A stretch of 64,000 nt of DNA, from positions 220,998,513 through 221,062,512 of the forward strand of contig CM060947.1 in NCBI GenBank assembly GCA_030765055.1, written 5' to 3'. Below the pieces are notes generated by a model. That model had not been told where the DNA came from, ran no database searches, and saw only the letters and a list, made by a program, of their open reading frames with translations. The translations under genes and the position numbers were made by a program. How positions within the stretch are numbered: position 1 is the first letter of the stretch; every line of letters begins with the position of its first letter. Positions 1 through 12,868 of the stretch are shown here, one piece after another. This stretch comes from Mantis religiosa. Its lineage: Eukaryota; Arthropoda; Insecta; Mantodea; Mantidae.

Positions 1-2535
1 GTTCCACAGATGCAATTCTTGGTTTTTGCTTAGTGGTTACATAAGTGTTGGTCTCACAGTAACATGTGGTATTAGAAAATACAATGCAGTATAATATTTA
101 GCCCGAGACATTTGCAAAATAGGTACTAAAGACTAGTTTTTACAGTATATCTCATTTAAGACTGGCAGTGTTTAATTTAGTGTAATGTCCTGCTATGGTG
201 CATTCCTGGGAACTGTCATTAAATAGATTTCCTATAACTGTATCAGCCTTTTATTTTCCTTCACTATCTGTATATTAGGGTACTTAGTCAGGGCTACCTG
301 TCTTTAACATAGAAATAGATTGCTGATCAATTCATGAGGGTTGCCGTAACTTCTTTGTAAATTTCTGCATTAAAGCTTTTTTTTTCTGCTCCGAAAAATA
401 TAATGGTTTTGTTGTTCTTTGTTGGTGCCTTTCGATTCCTGAAGCGATCTCCTTACTTTAATACATATTGATAGAGACCCTAACATTTATTTTTACAAAC
501 CAACCTGTCGCTTTAATGTTTGTTTTAATTCAAGTCCAACGTACACGTATTAGCTTTTTAATAAAGGTCAGATGCAGATGAGCAGCGAAAGGGGAAGCGC
601 TAAAGAAACATTTTATCGAACTCGCTGAAAGGTATTCCTGGAAACAAGGTTCACACTTCTTTGTTTGGTATCTAATGTCTGTCAGTAAAGCATTAACTTA
701 CGAAGACACTTCAATTTCAAACTCAGAAGCAAAGGAAAACAGGGTAGTAACGTAATATTAAGTAAAGTGCTACTAAGGGTTGAGGGTTTGGCGTGCCAAA
801 GGCGGTTTATTTCCTTACCAACATAAACCACTGCACGTTATATCAACAATACCATATGCACTATAGACTATACATGAAACAATCTCAGTTTTGCATTTTA
901 TTTCCTTTATTTCATTTTTATTTTGAGTACCCCCATCTGAATGTATCACTTTGTCAGTGCACCCTTCACGTTATACTAGGTTATACGTATAATATAGCAG
1001 TAGTTTTCCAAAAATTGGGATTTGAAATTCGAAGCTATGGTGTTTGCCTCAGTACTCAATAAATCATACATCGGTTAATACAGCCTAGTCATACATATTT
1101 TACTGCTATTAGACACAATAGTCCTGCTGACCTATTTGAAGACATTAAATTCTCCGATATTTTTGTCGACCTCGTCGGGGATCAAATCTGTACTCTGGAT
1201 CGGTGTACCATTTCTCCAGAATCAGCTCAGCGATTCAAGAGTTATATGTGTAGGCCAAATTGACGTGAATAAGCGAAGTGTGATGTTGCAGGAGAAGTTA
1301 GAAAGGCTTTTTCGCTGTCATCAGTTTTTGCACAACCCAAGGGAACGAGAAACTGGGGTAGACGAGATTGAAGGTGCGGCTTTGGGAGGAGAGAGAGGGG
1401 TTTTGCAAAGTGGACACGTTCGCCTAGCTGACTTCGAATCCTGAAATCTCGAGGGAATTGCCTTCCTGCTGCTGCTTACTCTCTTCGTCCTTGTGGAATG
1501 TGCTCGCAATACAATACAGTGGTGCCAACCCCTCCACCGCACACCTTTCTGCATCATTGGGTCCCACAGTGTGGTAATGGTTATTGGAGCTTTAGTCCGC
1601 TTGCCTGCCTCGCTGCCCTGAAAAGATTTTGTGAATCCATGCCACTTACTCGCCGGACTCTGGCCTTATGAATTTATAGCAATGTGCAGAAAACAAAGAC
1701 ATGCACAACTTTAGTCTAATGTTCTACTTCTTCTGTTCACTTAATGTCGGCGAATATTGTATAACCTAAATATATCAGACTTAACCAGTTGCTTCTGTAA
1801 TGAGCCTTCTTTGTTTAGATAATTGAATTATATGGAATATCCAGCGCTTGTGACTTTAATGTATTAATACTAAGACAATAGGGACTGATATATAAAGACG
1901 ATAAGCGATTAACTGTTGTACATGTCAATTCAAAAAATGAACAAAAATAATTAAAACTGTTCTGAAATCCGAATTATTGACGAATAAAATTCATAACTTT
2001 ACAAGAACATGTCATAGGCATTGATAGCTGATTGCAGTAAATATTTCTGTATGTTCAAATCAATGAAAAATGTAAGAAAAATAGTGTTGAAACAGATTAA
2101 ATATAATAGGTAAATATACTTCAGGTATGTACTTGTTTACTGTGTTTCAGTTGTTATGGTCAGTGAGGATTAGGTATTAGAATGTAAGTCAAAACAAACC
2201 GATATGAATGCGACACAATAGTCGACATGCTACCTCACGCTTCGAAATGTTTCATAGTAAAGTTGATAATTTTCAATGAACATTTATCTTGGTTAGATAT
2301 TTTGTATTAAGAGTAATAAATACAACTTTCTGCACTTAAAATGATATACCTATAAAATGCTTTAATTTTATGTGACAGATTTAGGGCACAGTAAGTGTGT
2401 AGTTATCAGAAATACGAAACGTTCATTAAAAATAAAGTGTTATTTGACCTAAGTTCTATTATGAACCGTGTTTTCTTAATGCTATACTTTTGTGGTTGCA
2501 GAATTAGCATAATTTTTTTTTTTTTTTTAGTTAAT
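1..2535. other. AT-rich non-coding stretch
   Basis: No recognisable gene or repeat. The block at about 1110-1660 is richer in GC than its surroundings and has open frames on both strands (for example 1136-1444 plus), but none resembles a family I know and no good exon boundaries frame them. The rest is AT-rich with stops in all frames. Confidence 0.5.
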
Positions 2536-2539
2536 TGAT

Positions 2540-2750
2540 GGAAATTAATCATTTCTCCACACTAGCCGTATATAGGCTAAGGTTTTTGATGGATAGAGTC
2601 GACATGAAAAATTCAATGCCATGGACGGGATTTGAACCACGGATCTCCTGGTTTCCGTCCAGTCGCTGTTAACCTTTGAGCTACCATGGCCAATGTGCCG
2701 TCCTGACATTAAATTCTCCATTTTACTCATGTCGACTCTATCTAGCACAA
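2540..2750 (-). repeat. tRNA-derived SINE, family 2, head region
   Basis: Read on the minus strand, the segment near 2690-2620 is tRNA-like: a box A-type run (GTAGCTCAAAGGTTA), then a box B-type run (GTGGTTCAAATCCC). The flank at 2548-2580 matches the flanks of the copies at 3972 and 4287 (the CACTAGCCGT block). The shared non-tRNA body identifies it as a SINE, not a tRNA gene. Much of the downstream body seen in the other two copies is missing. Confidence 0.7.
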
Positions 2751-3971
2751 AAATGTTTTCTAAAAGTGTCAGAAGTAAAGCATTTCACTGAACTGCTGTC
2801 TGTAGTGCAAGAAGCTGCCCTCGAAGGGGTGATGCGGACAAATGGTAAATATTTGATGTGAAATTCACGCACTTCGTTATTTTCTGGTAGACTTTTTCCC
2901 TTCAACACATCCTTGATTACATACAATTTGGCATATTCACAATTTGTATGTATTGTGCGAGGCAGGACGCACTCTTGTATTGTAAACAGTCACACTCCAG
3001 GTCCTCTACAAAACACCCATCAGTGTCCAGGTTTGAGTGTGAGTCATTACCAAACAATTTAGGAGTTCAAGAAAAGCAGTTATTTAAGTCTGTGCAGTAA
3101 AGGAGAAGCAAAAGGTGCACCAGGAAATGAGCTACTGAAGGCTCAGGAAATTACTGACGCAGAGAAAATTCGGAAAATTTGAAGATAAATTGATAAAATC
3201 AGAATAAAAGTCGTGTTTCAGGAAAGAATTATCTGCTTTGACCATCTTTGTGTAATATTATGTATGTGAGTAATAATTAGCAGGATGGCCTAAGGTAACA
3301 AAAATGGTACAGTTCTAAAATATGTATCTTCCTGTGTGCTTTGTAGTCTCAGAAGTGATAGATTATCGGTAGCCACAGAGCTTTGAAACCGCGAGATTAG
3401 CAGTCATTGGCATGGAATCTTGCGTTTAACATTACTTGTGACTCACAATTCACTTCCAGCTTATATTTGTTTATAATTTAAGTCATAATGAAATATGAAT
3501 AAAATGAGTGAAATAATGCTGAGATGAGTCCAGTGTCCATAGAGCTGAGAGTTATTTGACATTCATCTTTCAGGATAAGAGAAAAAAGCCTTGAAGAGAT
3601 AAATCGCTCCGAGCGAGATTTGAAATCAGGACCTCTTGAATGTGAGGCAGGCATGCTACTACTTATGTATTAAGTGTGCTTGGCATCTTATTCTTCATAA
3701 AATAACTTACAGATGATACTTTCATCCAAATAGTTTGCTACATTTGAGAACATTTAAGCTCACCAACACCTTTCACTGTAAATGATTATTAGGGAAAAGA
3801 ATATTTTTGAAAGTATTCTAGCGTATTCCATGGCATACCGAATTATTCTACTTAATTTTGTAAATGAATTCTCGATTTAAGTTGTTCAGATATTATTTTA
3901 TTCAACGTCCTCAAAAGGTGTATTTACAGCAAAATCTCCATGCAAATATTGGGTAGCTTTAAAAATTTCGG
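2751..3971. other. No gene; one degenerate SINE fragment
   Basis: AT-rich DNA. The only recognisable part is about 3565-3665, a decayed minus-strand copy of SINE family 1 (compare 9735-9935): the 'GACATTCATCTTTCAGGATA' block is followed by a box B remnant and by 'GTGAGGCAGGCATGCTA'. Nothing else is identifiable. Confidence 0.5.
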
Positions 3972-4245
3972 AAATTAATTGTTCGTTCACACTAGCCGTG
4001 TATAGGACGCACTTTGAAAGGGTACAGCCAAACTGAAAAATTCAATGCCATAGCCAGGATTTAAACCACGTATCTGCTGGTTTCCGTCCAGCCGCTCTAA
4101 CCATTTGAGCTACTATGCCCAAAGTGCCAACATGACATTAAATTCTCCAACTGACTCGTGTTTCTCCCGGTAAACCACTCAGGAGTTCTCATAAACACAT
4201 GAGACAACTACTTTAAAAGCGACTTACTATGCTGTAAGAACTTTA
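3972..4245 (-). repeat. tRNA-derived SINE, family 2, copy A of tandem pair
   Basis: Minus-strand tRNA-like head (box A near 4113, box B near 4060) flanked by the family-specific body. It shares about 270 bp with the next feature, including the stretch beyond the tRNA part up to the 'ACTATGCTGTAAG' block. The two copies are in direct orientation with starts about 315 bp apart. They are visibly diverged (several substitutions and small indels), so the duplication is old or represents two insertions. Confidence 0.75.
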
Positions 4246-4286
4246 AGGCCCGGGCTTTATAGTTCGAAACACTATTAGGAACCAAT

Positions 4287-4558
4287 AATGGAAATTGTTC
4301 TTTCACACTAGCCGTGTGTAGGACGCACTATGAAAGGGTAGAGCCAGACTGAAAAATTCAATGCCATAGCCGGGATTTGAAACACAGATCTTCTGGTTTT
4401 CGTCCAGCCGCTCTAACCATTTGAGCTACTATGGCCAACATGCCGACATGACAGTAAATTCTGCAACTGACTCGTGTTTCTCCCGGTTTCACTAGGAGTT
4501 CTCATAAACACTTGAGACAACTACCTTAATGGCCACATACTATGCTGTAAGTACTTTA
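4287..4558 (-). repeat. tRNA-derived SINE, family 2, copy B of tandem pair
   Basis: Same structure as the copy at 3972-4245: CACTAGCCGTGTGTAGGACG at one end, the tRNA-like head in the middle (minus strand, 'GTAGCTCAAATGGTTAGAGC' then box B), and the common 3' flank ending near 'CTATGCTGTAAGTACTTTAA'. Internal pol III promoter boxes are inferred from the sequence pattern only. Confidence 0.75.
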
Positions 4559-5627
4559 AACATTTTCTCCAACAATTGGGCACATTACATAAAGAGTAAA
4601 ACTATGGACAATATGTTTCAAAATGTACTTCTGACGTATTTTGCAATGCAGACTGTGGAGAAAATATCGAGTTCATTACGAAAATAGTGGAAGATAAATA
4701 TACTCAGCATTTATTTGCTGTGACAACATCGGTAGCAATTACTGCGACAAACTGTAAAAATTTTAGCATCAATGGTACACAAAAGCATGTCCTTTGATGT
4801 GTTTTGAGGAGTGTTTTAATTCAGTTAGCAATTAGTACCCTATAACGGTATATTTTATCGCACTGATTGCTTGAAGTAACCTATTACCATTTGTTTTATG
4901 GTATGTCATTTCAGCGATTTTAAGCAAATGATATGTAATGGATTGCTGTGTTGAATACCCTTAATTCTATGATAATATTACATAGCCGCAATACTTCGGT
5001 GACATAAAAATAATGGAACCTAGAATGATATGTTTAATTCTGTACACACTCCCTGTATTATAATACAGTTTTCTCAAATTTCAGTTGTTTGATAAAAATG
5101 GCATCTATTTCCCCGTAGCGTATTTACCTGCCAGTAGGGTTTAGCATACCCACAAATAAGTATTTATTCGTCCCAATAGAAACTAGAGAGATTAGGAATT
5201 ACCTCATAACCGTCCTATTGTTACAACTTAAAGCTTTAACAGCAAGGAATGTTACTCAAGTGATAAATTTCCGTATTGTAACGCTTAAAGGAACCTTTAC
5301 TTTTACGGTAAAATAATTTAGATTTTTGTAGATTTTGTTCTTGTCCTATTACACTCTCATCTTCTGGCATAACTTATTGCCTACCATTCCCCATCCCTCT
5401 TTTTTTTCTACCTTTCTTGTACATTATGCTCTTTCAGGGTCCGCTGACCCATCAGTTCTTCCTTCAGTGTATCCTAGGCTTTTTTATTAGTCAAATGAGT
5501 GAAATTTTGTTGGTTTTAACGTAAGGTATCCTCGTCATTAAAAATAATTGTGTACTTTCTTCCCAAAATGGAAACCATCGCAGATCTAATCCCCATTCCC
5601 GGACCTCTTCTGGGTGATTTTATATTC
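4559..5627. other. AT-rich non-coding stretch
   Basis: No open frame of note, no repeat recognised. Confidence 0.6.
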
Positions 5628-5965
5628 ACGTTTCGAGGGCGCCGGGGTAGCGCGGTGGTTTCGTTCGCGGCTCCCGTTCTAAGGGTCCCGAGTTCGATTC
5701 CCGGCTCTGGGGTTGGCGATTTTAAGTCGGCCCTATCCACGCCTTCACCTCTGTCTAGCACACGTGAAGTATCCCCTATGCCCAACGTGGTTCGGAGTCC
5801 ACGGTAAAAACTGTAGGTCCTCTCACCTCACCGCCATCTTCACTATCACCCTATCATCGGAGGTAATGGACACCGCCCTCTGGGTGCCTCCACCTGAGAA
5901 ATGGGTCCGGTCATCACTTGGTGGGGTGAGGTTACCCCGAAGGCCAAGGTTGCCATGTGGGGAGT
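5628..5965 (+). repeat. SINE, family 3 (tRNA-derived)
   Basis: GC-rich for this window. The head has a degenerate box A (near 5645-5660) and a clear box B (GTCCCGAGTTCGATTCCC, about 5686-5703). It is followed by a body found again at 61095-61375: 'CGATTTTAAGTCGG', the 'CACTATCACCCTATCAT' block, 'GGAGGTAATGGACACC' and 'GTTACCCCGAAGGC'. Overlapping open frames here are by-products of the GC content. Confidence 0.75.
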
Positions 5966-8900
5966 GTTAGTAACTAACTAATATTCACGTTTCGTGTTTC
6001 TTCCTGCTTCTAGCTTTTCTTCAGTTATCGAAATGACCAAACTTATGTTCTGTTTTTATGTTCTAAGTTCTCCACTCATTTTTATGTCAGGGATTAAGTC
6101 ATAATTTTATATAATCTTTTACTTACTTCGTCTTTTTCATTATTTTTGTCCAGTTCACTACTTAGTTACGGCTTAGTTTCAGCTTCTTTGATTTTCTCTG
6201 TTGCATCTTCAGTTAACTTTCTTTGCGTTTTTGCTTTCACTTGGAGGAACAACCTCAACACGCCCCCTTTTCACCACCGCTCGATTAACACTCCCTGTTT
6301 AATTGTTTTTAAAAGTGAAGTGCTGTTTATTCTCGTAAGTTTTTCACTCCGCAATCAGATTACTTTGGTTTTAGAATTCACATTATACCTAATTCTGCTG
6401 ATGATGTAGTTTGTCGGGTTCCGCAGTGGAATTATGTAAATACAACACTGTTGTAATCATTACCTTACCTTGCCTTATTTATACAAGTTCCAACCTCATT
6501 ATATCTTAGTCATTGTTTTAGTTTCATTTTAAGCCTTCTGGTTAGCTGAAGGAAGAAGTAATACCATTCCTGAATTTTTAAATAGATACACAAAAGCTTG
6601 ACACATTAGTTCTTTTCCAATTTGAGACAATTGTTATGCTTATTGAAATATAATGAGGTCACAGCGGCCTTTTCTCTTAGTCGGGTTATGAACATGCTAA
6701 TGAGTAAATGAGGGAATAACAAGCAGTTAAAAGCCTATAGGTAATCATGATGTACTTTTTTCCAGGTTTTTATATAATAGTTGACAGAAGGTACTTTGAA
6801 GTATTCTGTACTTGAAATTTGACTACCTTTGATTTGTTAAGTCAAAAATTTACTTCACCATCGTGCCATTCACAGTAATTCCAGTGATCAAGGGTACAAG
6901 TTCTCTGCATTTATGTATTTACAAACTAAGGAATCAGTACATTAATTGTTATTAGATGTGTTTAATTTTTATAAGAAAATACAACACGAAAGCTTTTCTC
7001 CAATCCCTAATAATGAGAGCCAAATGCCTCTGCAGTGACATGTGAGGTTCACATTCTGCAGTTTCCAGGTTTTACTTCCTGTTGGGCTGGCCTCTCTGCC
7101 CATGCTTTGTTTTCTTTGTTCCCTGAGGCCTTCATTTTAATTGGGGGATACTGGGTAGCCCACTTCTAGCCTAGGTTTCACTGACCATTAGTAATTATTT
7201 ATTATACTTATTATTTAATGTCATATGTTTCAGCTAGTTTACTCCAGGAGTGTAGGTCAAAGGGATGACGGTTGGGGTATTGAGGCAGGACTGCGGATTT
7301 TGAAAATACCCTTACGCTCTATGAATATCGCCTCTACGCAAGGGTCCACAGGTTGCGGGTGGCTAAGATAGAACCACCTTCCAGGAGGAGGTGAGATTAC
7401 AGACAACAAAATAACCGATAAAAATGTGTTTAAATAGTTGGATATAAAGATGTATAAATTGCCAGGATAAAGTGTAATGTTCTGCATTATGGGTAGGTTC
7501 CAGGCTCAGTAAAATTGCGTGGGAAGTATTTTGTACGTTATATAATGTACATATTGACACTAATACTCTAATCGATGACTATTATGAAATAAAAGTACTT
7601 TATTTAGTTTAAGCTCCACATTATGTTCATACGGCTTGAAGAACCCAAAGTAACCATACAGGTAAATAGTCAAGACGTTTACTACAAGCAATGGTCTACA
7701 ATGTTTTGTCAGTGGAACTCCACACATAATCCTTATAATTCTTTTATGCGGTATCTATACTTTTGCAGAATGATTCTATGTCTGATAGTTAAGCCGTGCT
7801 CTATAGCTTCAATTGGACATTTGTGGAGTTTCAACTAGGTCACGTTAATCAAGAATGAGGCAAGTGATTTTACCTGTGCTGAGGAAGTATTGATCAACAA
7901 ATTACTCTCCAACAAGCCATGACAACTAGGATAAAGTTATTCCACTACACGTTTCCTAATCCATGTCAATCAGCCTCTACAGACGCTTCTAGAGTAAAAG
8001 AGAATTTAAAAAGCAATTTACCAAGTAACTTTTGTCATGTCCCTATTTTCACCTTATGAATAATAACGGGCGGCTGAAACTGTAAGCTACAGAGAAACGC
8101 TTTTTACAGTTTAGAAAGTTTTCAGCCACCACACAATGAATTATTAAATGGGCAATTTCCCTATACTAATGTAATTCAGGTTATAATGGAAACCTTCCGT
8201 CGCGTGATTTATTTCTGGAGCGTTATTGACTGAACAAGGGGATGATGACTTTTTTTTCTTCCTATATTGTTCTGGTAGCTAGGAACGGTTGTCCTGGCAA
8301 CGAAGCATCAAGGCTTCCAGCTAATTCTCATCCAGGGGTAGGTATTGTGTCAACTTATATGTCATAACGTCAATGCTCTGTCTTCAGGAAATTAATTCTG
8401 TCTACGTAGAGTGGCATCTAGGAAGCAGAAGTGTGTGTGTTAATTTATGATGTAGTTTGACGCCAGGTAATAGTTACCTTATTTGAACAAAAACACACAA
8501 CTCTCGCGTTTACTTGAAATATAAAATTCCAGATCATGGGATTTTCAAAATTATATTAATATAAGAAAATCGAATGACTGAATTAAAGTAAGAAAACATA
8601 GTTTACGGTAAGTGAAGGAAGTCCATTATAACGTCTTATGCCAATATTGTAATGGAAATACCTACATACCTCAAGACGCTTTAAAGCCCATGGTGGGAAC
8701 GTGTTTTTGGTGTATATCATAACTCAAAAACGAAAAATCTAAAAACCACACCTTACATCATGCAATGTGCAGCAATACAGATTTTCAAGAAAATCACCTG
8801 TACGTCAAACTAATACACGAAGTTTAATTTTTCTCACACAGGACTACTGATCTTTATTAAGTTGCCCTTCAAGAAATAAAATTGGTATCTTTAAACTTCA

Positions 8901-9734
8901 GGGATAGCCAGTGAAATCTCTTCATTTTTTGTGATCATTTATTTAAAGTCACCTAACTGCACGTTATTATAGTGACTTAAAAAATTAACACATTTAAAAA
9001 CTCTGATAGAAGTTATACGACATATGAATTACATTATACAATTGATTTTACAACGTTGAACTCGAATTAACAATGCCATATATATTTTAACAAACGTTTA
9101 ACATTTAAATTTTAACTAAATTAAGTAATAATGCATTGTGTAGTATATTATAAAATATTTTGGTGTATAGATTTGTAACTTTAAAAAAATACTGTATTAA
9201 TATATTACATGCCTTCGTATCGCTCGCTGACAGATGGAATCTTCAATATTTCCCTGCAGATGTCATATTTCTGGCAGTTCTCGATTATATACTGAATGAT
9301 GTTTCTTGTATTGCAGGCTGTGCATTTGGTTGGCTGTTCCTTAGATAGCATATAAGGGTGAGTGAGTTTCATGTGTTATGAGTATTTGGTCTCGGTAACT
9401 TTGGAAATTAACTGAAAAGGGCTCTGTAGAATTATTTCTTGCAACATGAAGCTTGTTTTTTGGAGAATTCACCAAAATTTCTTTCCATGTGTTACCTAGT
9501 GATCTTTTCAAATAAACATTGATGTCTTAAAAGTCACTTTAGCATTGAGATTTATACTTGGAAGATTAGTTGCTTCCTTGGCTGCTTTGTCAGCCAAATC
9601 GTTTCCATAGAGGTAAATTTATGGAGATATCAACATGCAGCCAATAATGGCTGCCATGTCCTCCACTGCTCTACTTCTTCCTCTTCATTTCTTTCTTTTC
9701 TTTTCTTTCTTTTTTGTAATTTACGTCCTTTTAA
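5966..9734. other. AT-rich non-coding stretch
   Basis: About 3.8 kb without a recognisable gene or a known repeat. A moderately GC-rich patch at 7230-7400 and another at 8270-8340 have no match to other parts of the window that I can see. It is likely intron or intergenic DNA of old transposon origin. Confidence 0.5.
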
Positions 9735-9935
9735 CTTTTTAGGTCGTATCGGACCATGCATGAAATGGGTGAACTGATGCTCAAATGGGCCCGGGGTCCA
9801 CGGAGCTCAGAGTTTCCGGGAAATCCCCGGAAATAAAAGTTATCCAGGTAACTCACCCTGACCGAGATTCGAACTCGGGAGCTCTTGAACGTGAGGCAGA
9901 CATGCTACCATCCACGCTACTGAGGCGGGCTCTTC
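9735..9935 (-). repeat. tRNA-derived SINE, family 1
   Basis: Minus strand. The head begins at about 9930 ('GCCCGCCTCAGTAGCGTGGA') with a box A-type segment, then box B (GAGTTCGAATCTCGG). The body has 'GTGAGTTACCTGG', 'CCATGCATGGTCCGAT' in degenerate form and the family's CCCGGGCCCATTTGAG block. It is the commonest SINE here; other copies are at 26120, 43198, 46050, 47690 and fragments at 3565 and 48090. Confidence 0.85.
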
Positions 9936-10271
9936 ACTTTCGTAACTATTTCTTGAACTGGTAACTTGTTAAATATAACAAAAATATATATTTCGGAAAA
10001 ATATAATTTGAAATGAATATTTCTTATAAGTACAATTCATTTGTACTAAAACTTTTGTAATATCAGGCATATCTGAATTGCTCTGAATTTTCCAATACTT
10101 CGTCATCTTTTAAATGTGACGTTCTTTGGGTGTTTTTTGTAATGTGCCGAAGAGAGACAACTGACTGTCTTGTTTTGTATTTCAGCATTTTATCTACAGA
10201 AAAATGCTTAGTTAAATTATTTATGCACACATTTTCTTCAATTAACACGTGAAGCAGAAAGTCAAGTAGGC

Positions 10272-10445
10272 CAGCCTCGTAGCTCAGTCGGTAGGACACC
10301 TACCTGCCGTGCGAGGAGTCCCAGGTTCGATTCCTGGCTGAGGGTAGGGAGTTTTCTCTTAAATTGATTTTCCATCTATCCCAGAGTCTGGAAGCATGAA
10401 TGAGAGTGCGAATGTGTACGTGAACTAATGATTAAGATCAGCAGT
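10272..10445 (+). repeat. tRNA-derived SINE, family 4
   Basis: The head is strongly tRNA-like: box A 'CGTAGCTCAGTCGGTAGGAC' at about 10278 and box B 'CAGGTTCGATTCCTGG' at about 10321-10336. It is followed by a non-tRNA body (GAATGAGAGTGCGAATGTG) shared with the minus-strand copy at 60215-60385. No clean acceptor stem closes it, so it is a SINE head and not a tRNA gene. Confidence 0.75.
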
Positions 10446-11924
10446 ACCAGCAAACTAACGAGTTTAACACCATCGCCAATAGGCGATGTGGAATGCTCCA
10501 TCGGCGGAGTATAAATGGAAAAATAAAAGAGGGAGAGGTACAGCTTTCATAAGAAATGCTGGTAGAAACTGTATAACACCAAACGAAGGGTGTCAGATAC
10601 CTAATTGTAATACTGACGTAATATACTTCGGGTATCTCTTTTGTCTCCATAAATGCTTCTTACAAAAGTGAAATGACTTCGCATTCACTCAGGTTTTATG
10701 TTTCTTAGAATTCAATAGCCTTGTATTTTAATGAAGACCAAAGAACGTTTAAAATAAATATTTATGTCATGGACTGCATAGTTCTCACTTTATATTTTTT
10801 GGCAGATATTTGCAGTAAGTCTCCTGAATGACGCGATGGCTCTGCTGCACGAAAACATCCCTATATAGCAATAGTTTGTGCCGTTGCTTCTCTCCAGGTT
10901 TCACTAACATTGCGAAACAATGTGGTGCAAAAGGTGTTTGAAATGCAGTTCGGCACCTGTTGAACATATTATTGGGCATTGGAGGAATTTTTGTACCCGA
11001 TTTATTTGAAAATGCACATGGGGATATAGTCTTTCTATTTATTGGTGGTATGGAGTTTTGTTGGTTAAACTTCTGCCTTGTCGTGAAACAAGCTACTGTA
11101 TATAAGAATTAACGCGCTCACCAATCAAGTATTTTACATAAATTATGGATTTGTTAGGAGTAGTAACATCAATAGATCTCTAAAAATTCAAAGCCACTAA
11201 TTCTATTACAGAAAAGCTATGCCAATGTTATGAAATGCAAGCCGTTTTTAATTTCTGGGGCACCTAAAGTGCAGAATTTATGAAAAATTACTCTTTCCTT
11301 CAACTGTTTATAAAGAGAAAGTGTCGTATTTCACAGACAAATTCGGTACATAGATTTCAATGGCATTGCATATTTTGGTGTTAGGAACAGCATAGCGCAA
11401 AAACATTAATTCGGAATATACCAACCAGGATTTAACTTAGCATCTTTCAAACATATGATACGAAGGTTCTAAGGAATTACCCTCCACACTAAACTATCAC
11501 TTATGTGAAGCAGTTCTCGAATATTTTCATATTATCAAAATTGGCGCTAACATCCTCCATTAAATTAACATATAACTAAGATATTTAAGTACCTACTTAC
11601 ACCTTGAAATTAGGGCTTAAGTCTTCTTTTCAGTACGTTTACACGTTTTCCATTTATAAGGGAAATTAATGATAAATCATTGTTCTGAGACACATAAATC
11701 GTACGAAAACTATGAAAGCAGAATCCGAACTGAAAAATCCAATGCATTTCCAGGAGTTTAACCTCGGATCTGCCACTTTATGAGTAAATTGGTGGTGATT
11801 TAGAAAGCCAGAGACTTAAGGCCGTACTGAATTGTAAGCTGCCATTGAAGAGTGTTCTGAAATGAGACTTCTGTGCTATTCTAGGAAAGTGCCACTTAGT
11901 TGAGGAAACTAATGTCACACCGGC
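10446..11924. other. Non-coding; one decayed SINE remnant
   Basis: Mostly unrecognised AT-rich DNA. About 11655-11785 is a heavily decayed copy of SINE family 2 (minus orientation): it keeps the 'CTATGAAAGCAGAATCCGAA' and 'CTGAAAAATCCAATGCA' blocks of the copy at 4287. Confidence 0.45.
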
Positions 11925-12010
11925 ATGTTACCACGTTAGCTCAGTGGTACAGCATCTGCGCATGGAACAGAGGAACCGTGGTCCAAATTCCGGCTATGGT
12001 ATTTCGTTTC
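11925..12010 (+). repeat. tRNA-like head of SINE family 2
   Basis: Plus-strand tRNA-like segment: box A 'GTTAGCTCAGTGGTACAGC' and a box B remnant 'GTGGTCCAAATTCC', then 'GGCTATGGTATT', which corresponds to the start of the family 2 body. The body is not preserved downstream. Confidence 0.55.
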
Positions 12011-12204
12011 TCAGTTATAATTCTACATTTCTAAGCTTTTATAATATTTTATAACTTTTATAGCTAACTTGTATACGAAAACGCATTAGATAAAACGATG
12101 AGCGCTTTAAAATGTATAATTTATGTTAACAAGAATTTTTCAAAGAAGCCATTTTAACATACACCTTAATTTATTTGTTCTTATGTTATTCTTTTAAGCA
12201 CTCT

Positions 12205-12868
12205 ATCAGTATTTCGAGTTATATTTAGATCAGTTATGAAAAAATTTTAAATTTTTAAAAAATATGATTATGTAAATCTATTTAGCAATTTAAATAAGCA
12301 AAACATATATGTAATTTTTTAATTGGCCGTAGTAATAATTGTATGACGTAATGTTGTGACGTGGAATTAAATCGGCCAATCACAAAATTAATATAGGAGT
12401 AACGATAGCTACGAAAAATCAATAATCTTGATAGAGAGGTTTTGTAATGGAGAGTGTGATGAATAGTGGTGCAGGATCACGAACTTTTATGCAATAGTTG
12501 GTGCTGTTTAAATATAACAAAGTAAGAATTTATCAATATGTTGGAAGTAACATGCAAGTGACTGGAAAAGGAAGTTCAAGTAAAATGTAATCCAAATAAT
12601 ACAATTAAATTGTTACAAAATTTGACTTCTCCGAAACTTTAATCCGAACCACGCCTGAAACTTAAGATTCTCATGACTCTTATTTAATCAAACAAAATCA
12701 TCAAGAAACAACTCAAAATACAACGAATTAATCCTGTTATATCTAGCTTCTCGACGTGGATCTTCGAAATGTCAACGTGCATCCCATCTCAAACATAGAA
12801 ATCCCGCACCAAATTGCACATGAACGTGTGGCTGATTAAAATGGAGAGAAATTAACTACGAATAAATA
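12205..12868 (+). repeat. Unclassified interspersed repeat, copy 1
   Basis: About 660 bp that align with 48455-49110 in the same orientation at roughly 80-90 percent identity by eye, from the 'TTTCGAGTTATATTTAG' block to 'AACTACGAATAAA'. No reading frame is conserved. Both copies have the motif pair ATTGGCCGTAGTAAT / GGCCAATCACAAAATT. Ends do not show obvious LTR-type TG..CA termini or tRNA features. It could be a solo LTR or a non-autonomous element. Confidence 0.75.

Noticed and set aside
10272..10345. Functional tRNA gene
   Set aside because: Boxes A and B are present, but the acceptor stem does not close and the segment is followed by a SINE body found again at 60215-60385.
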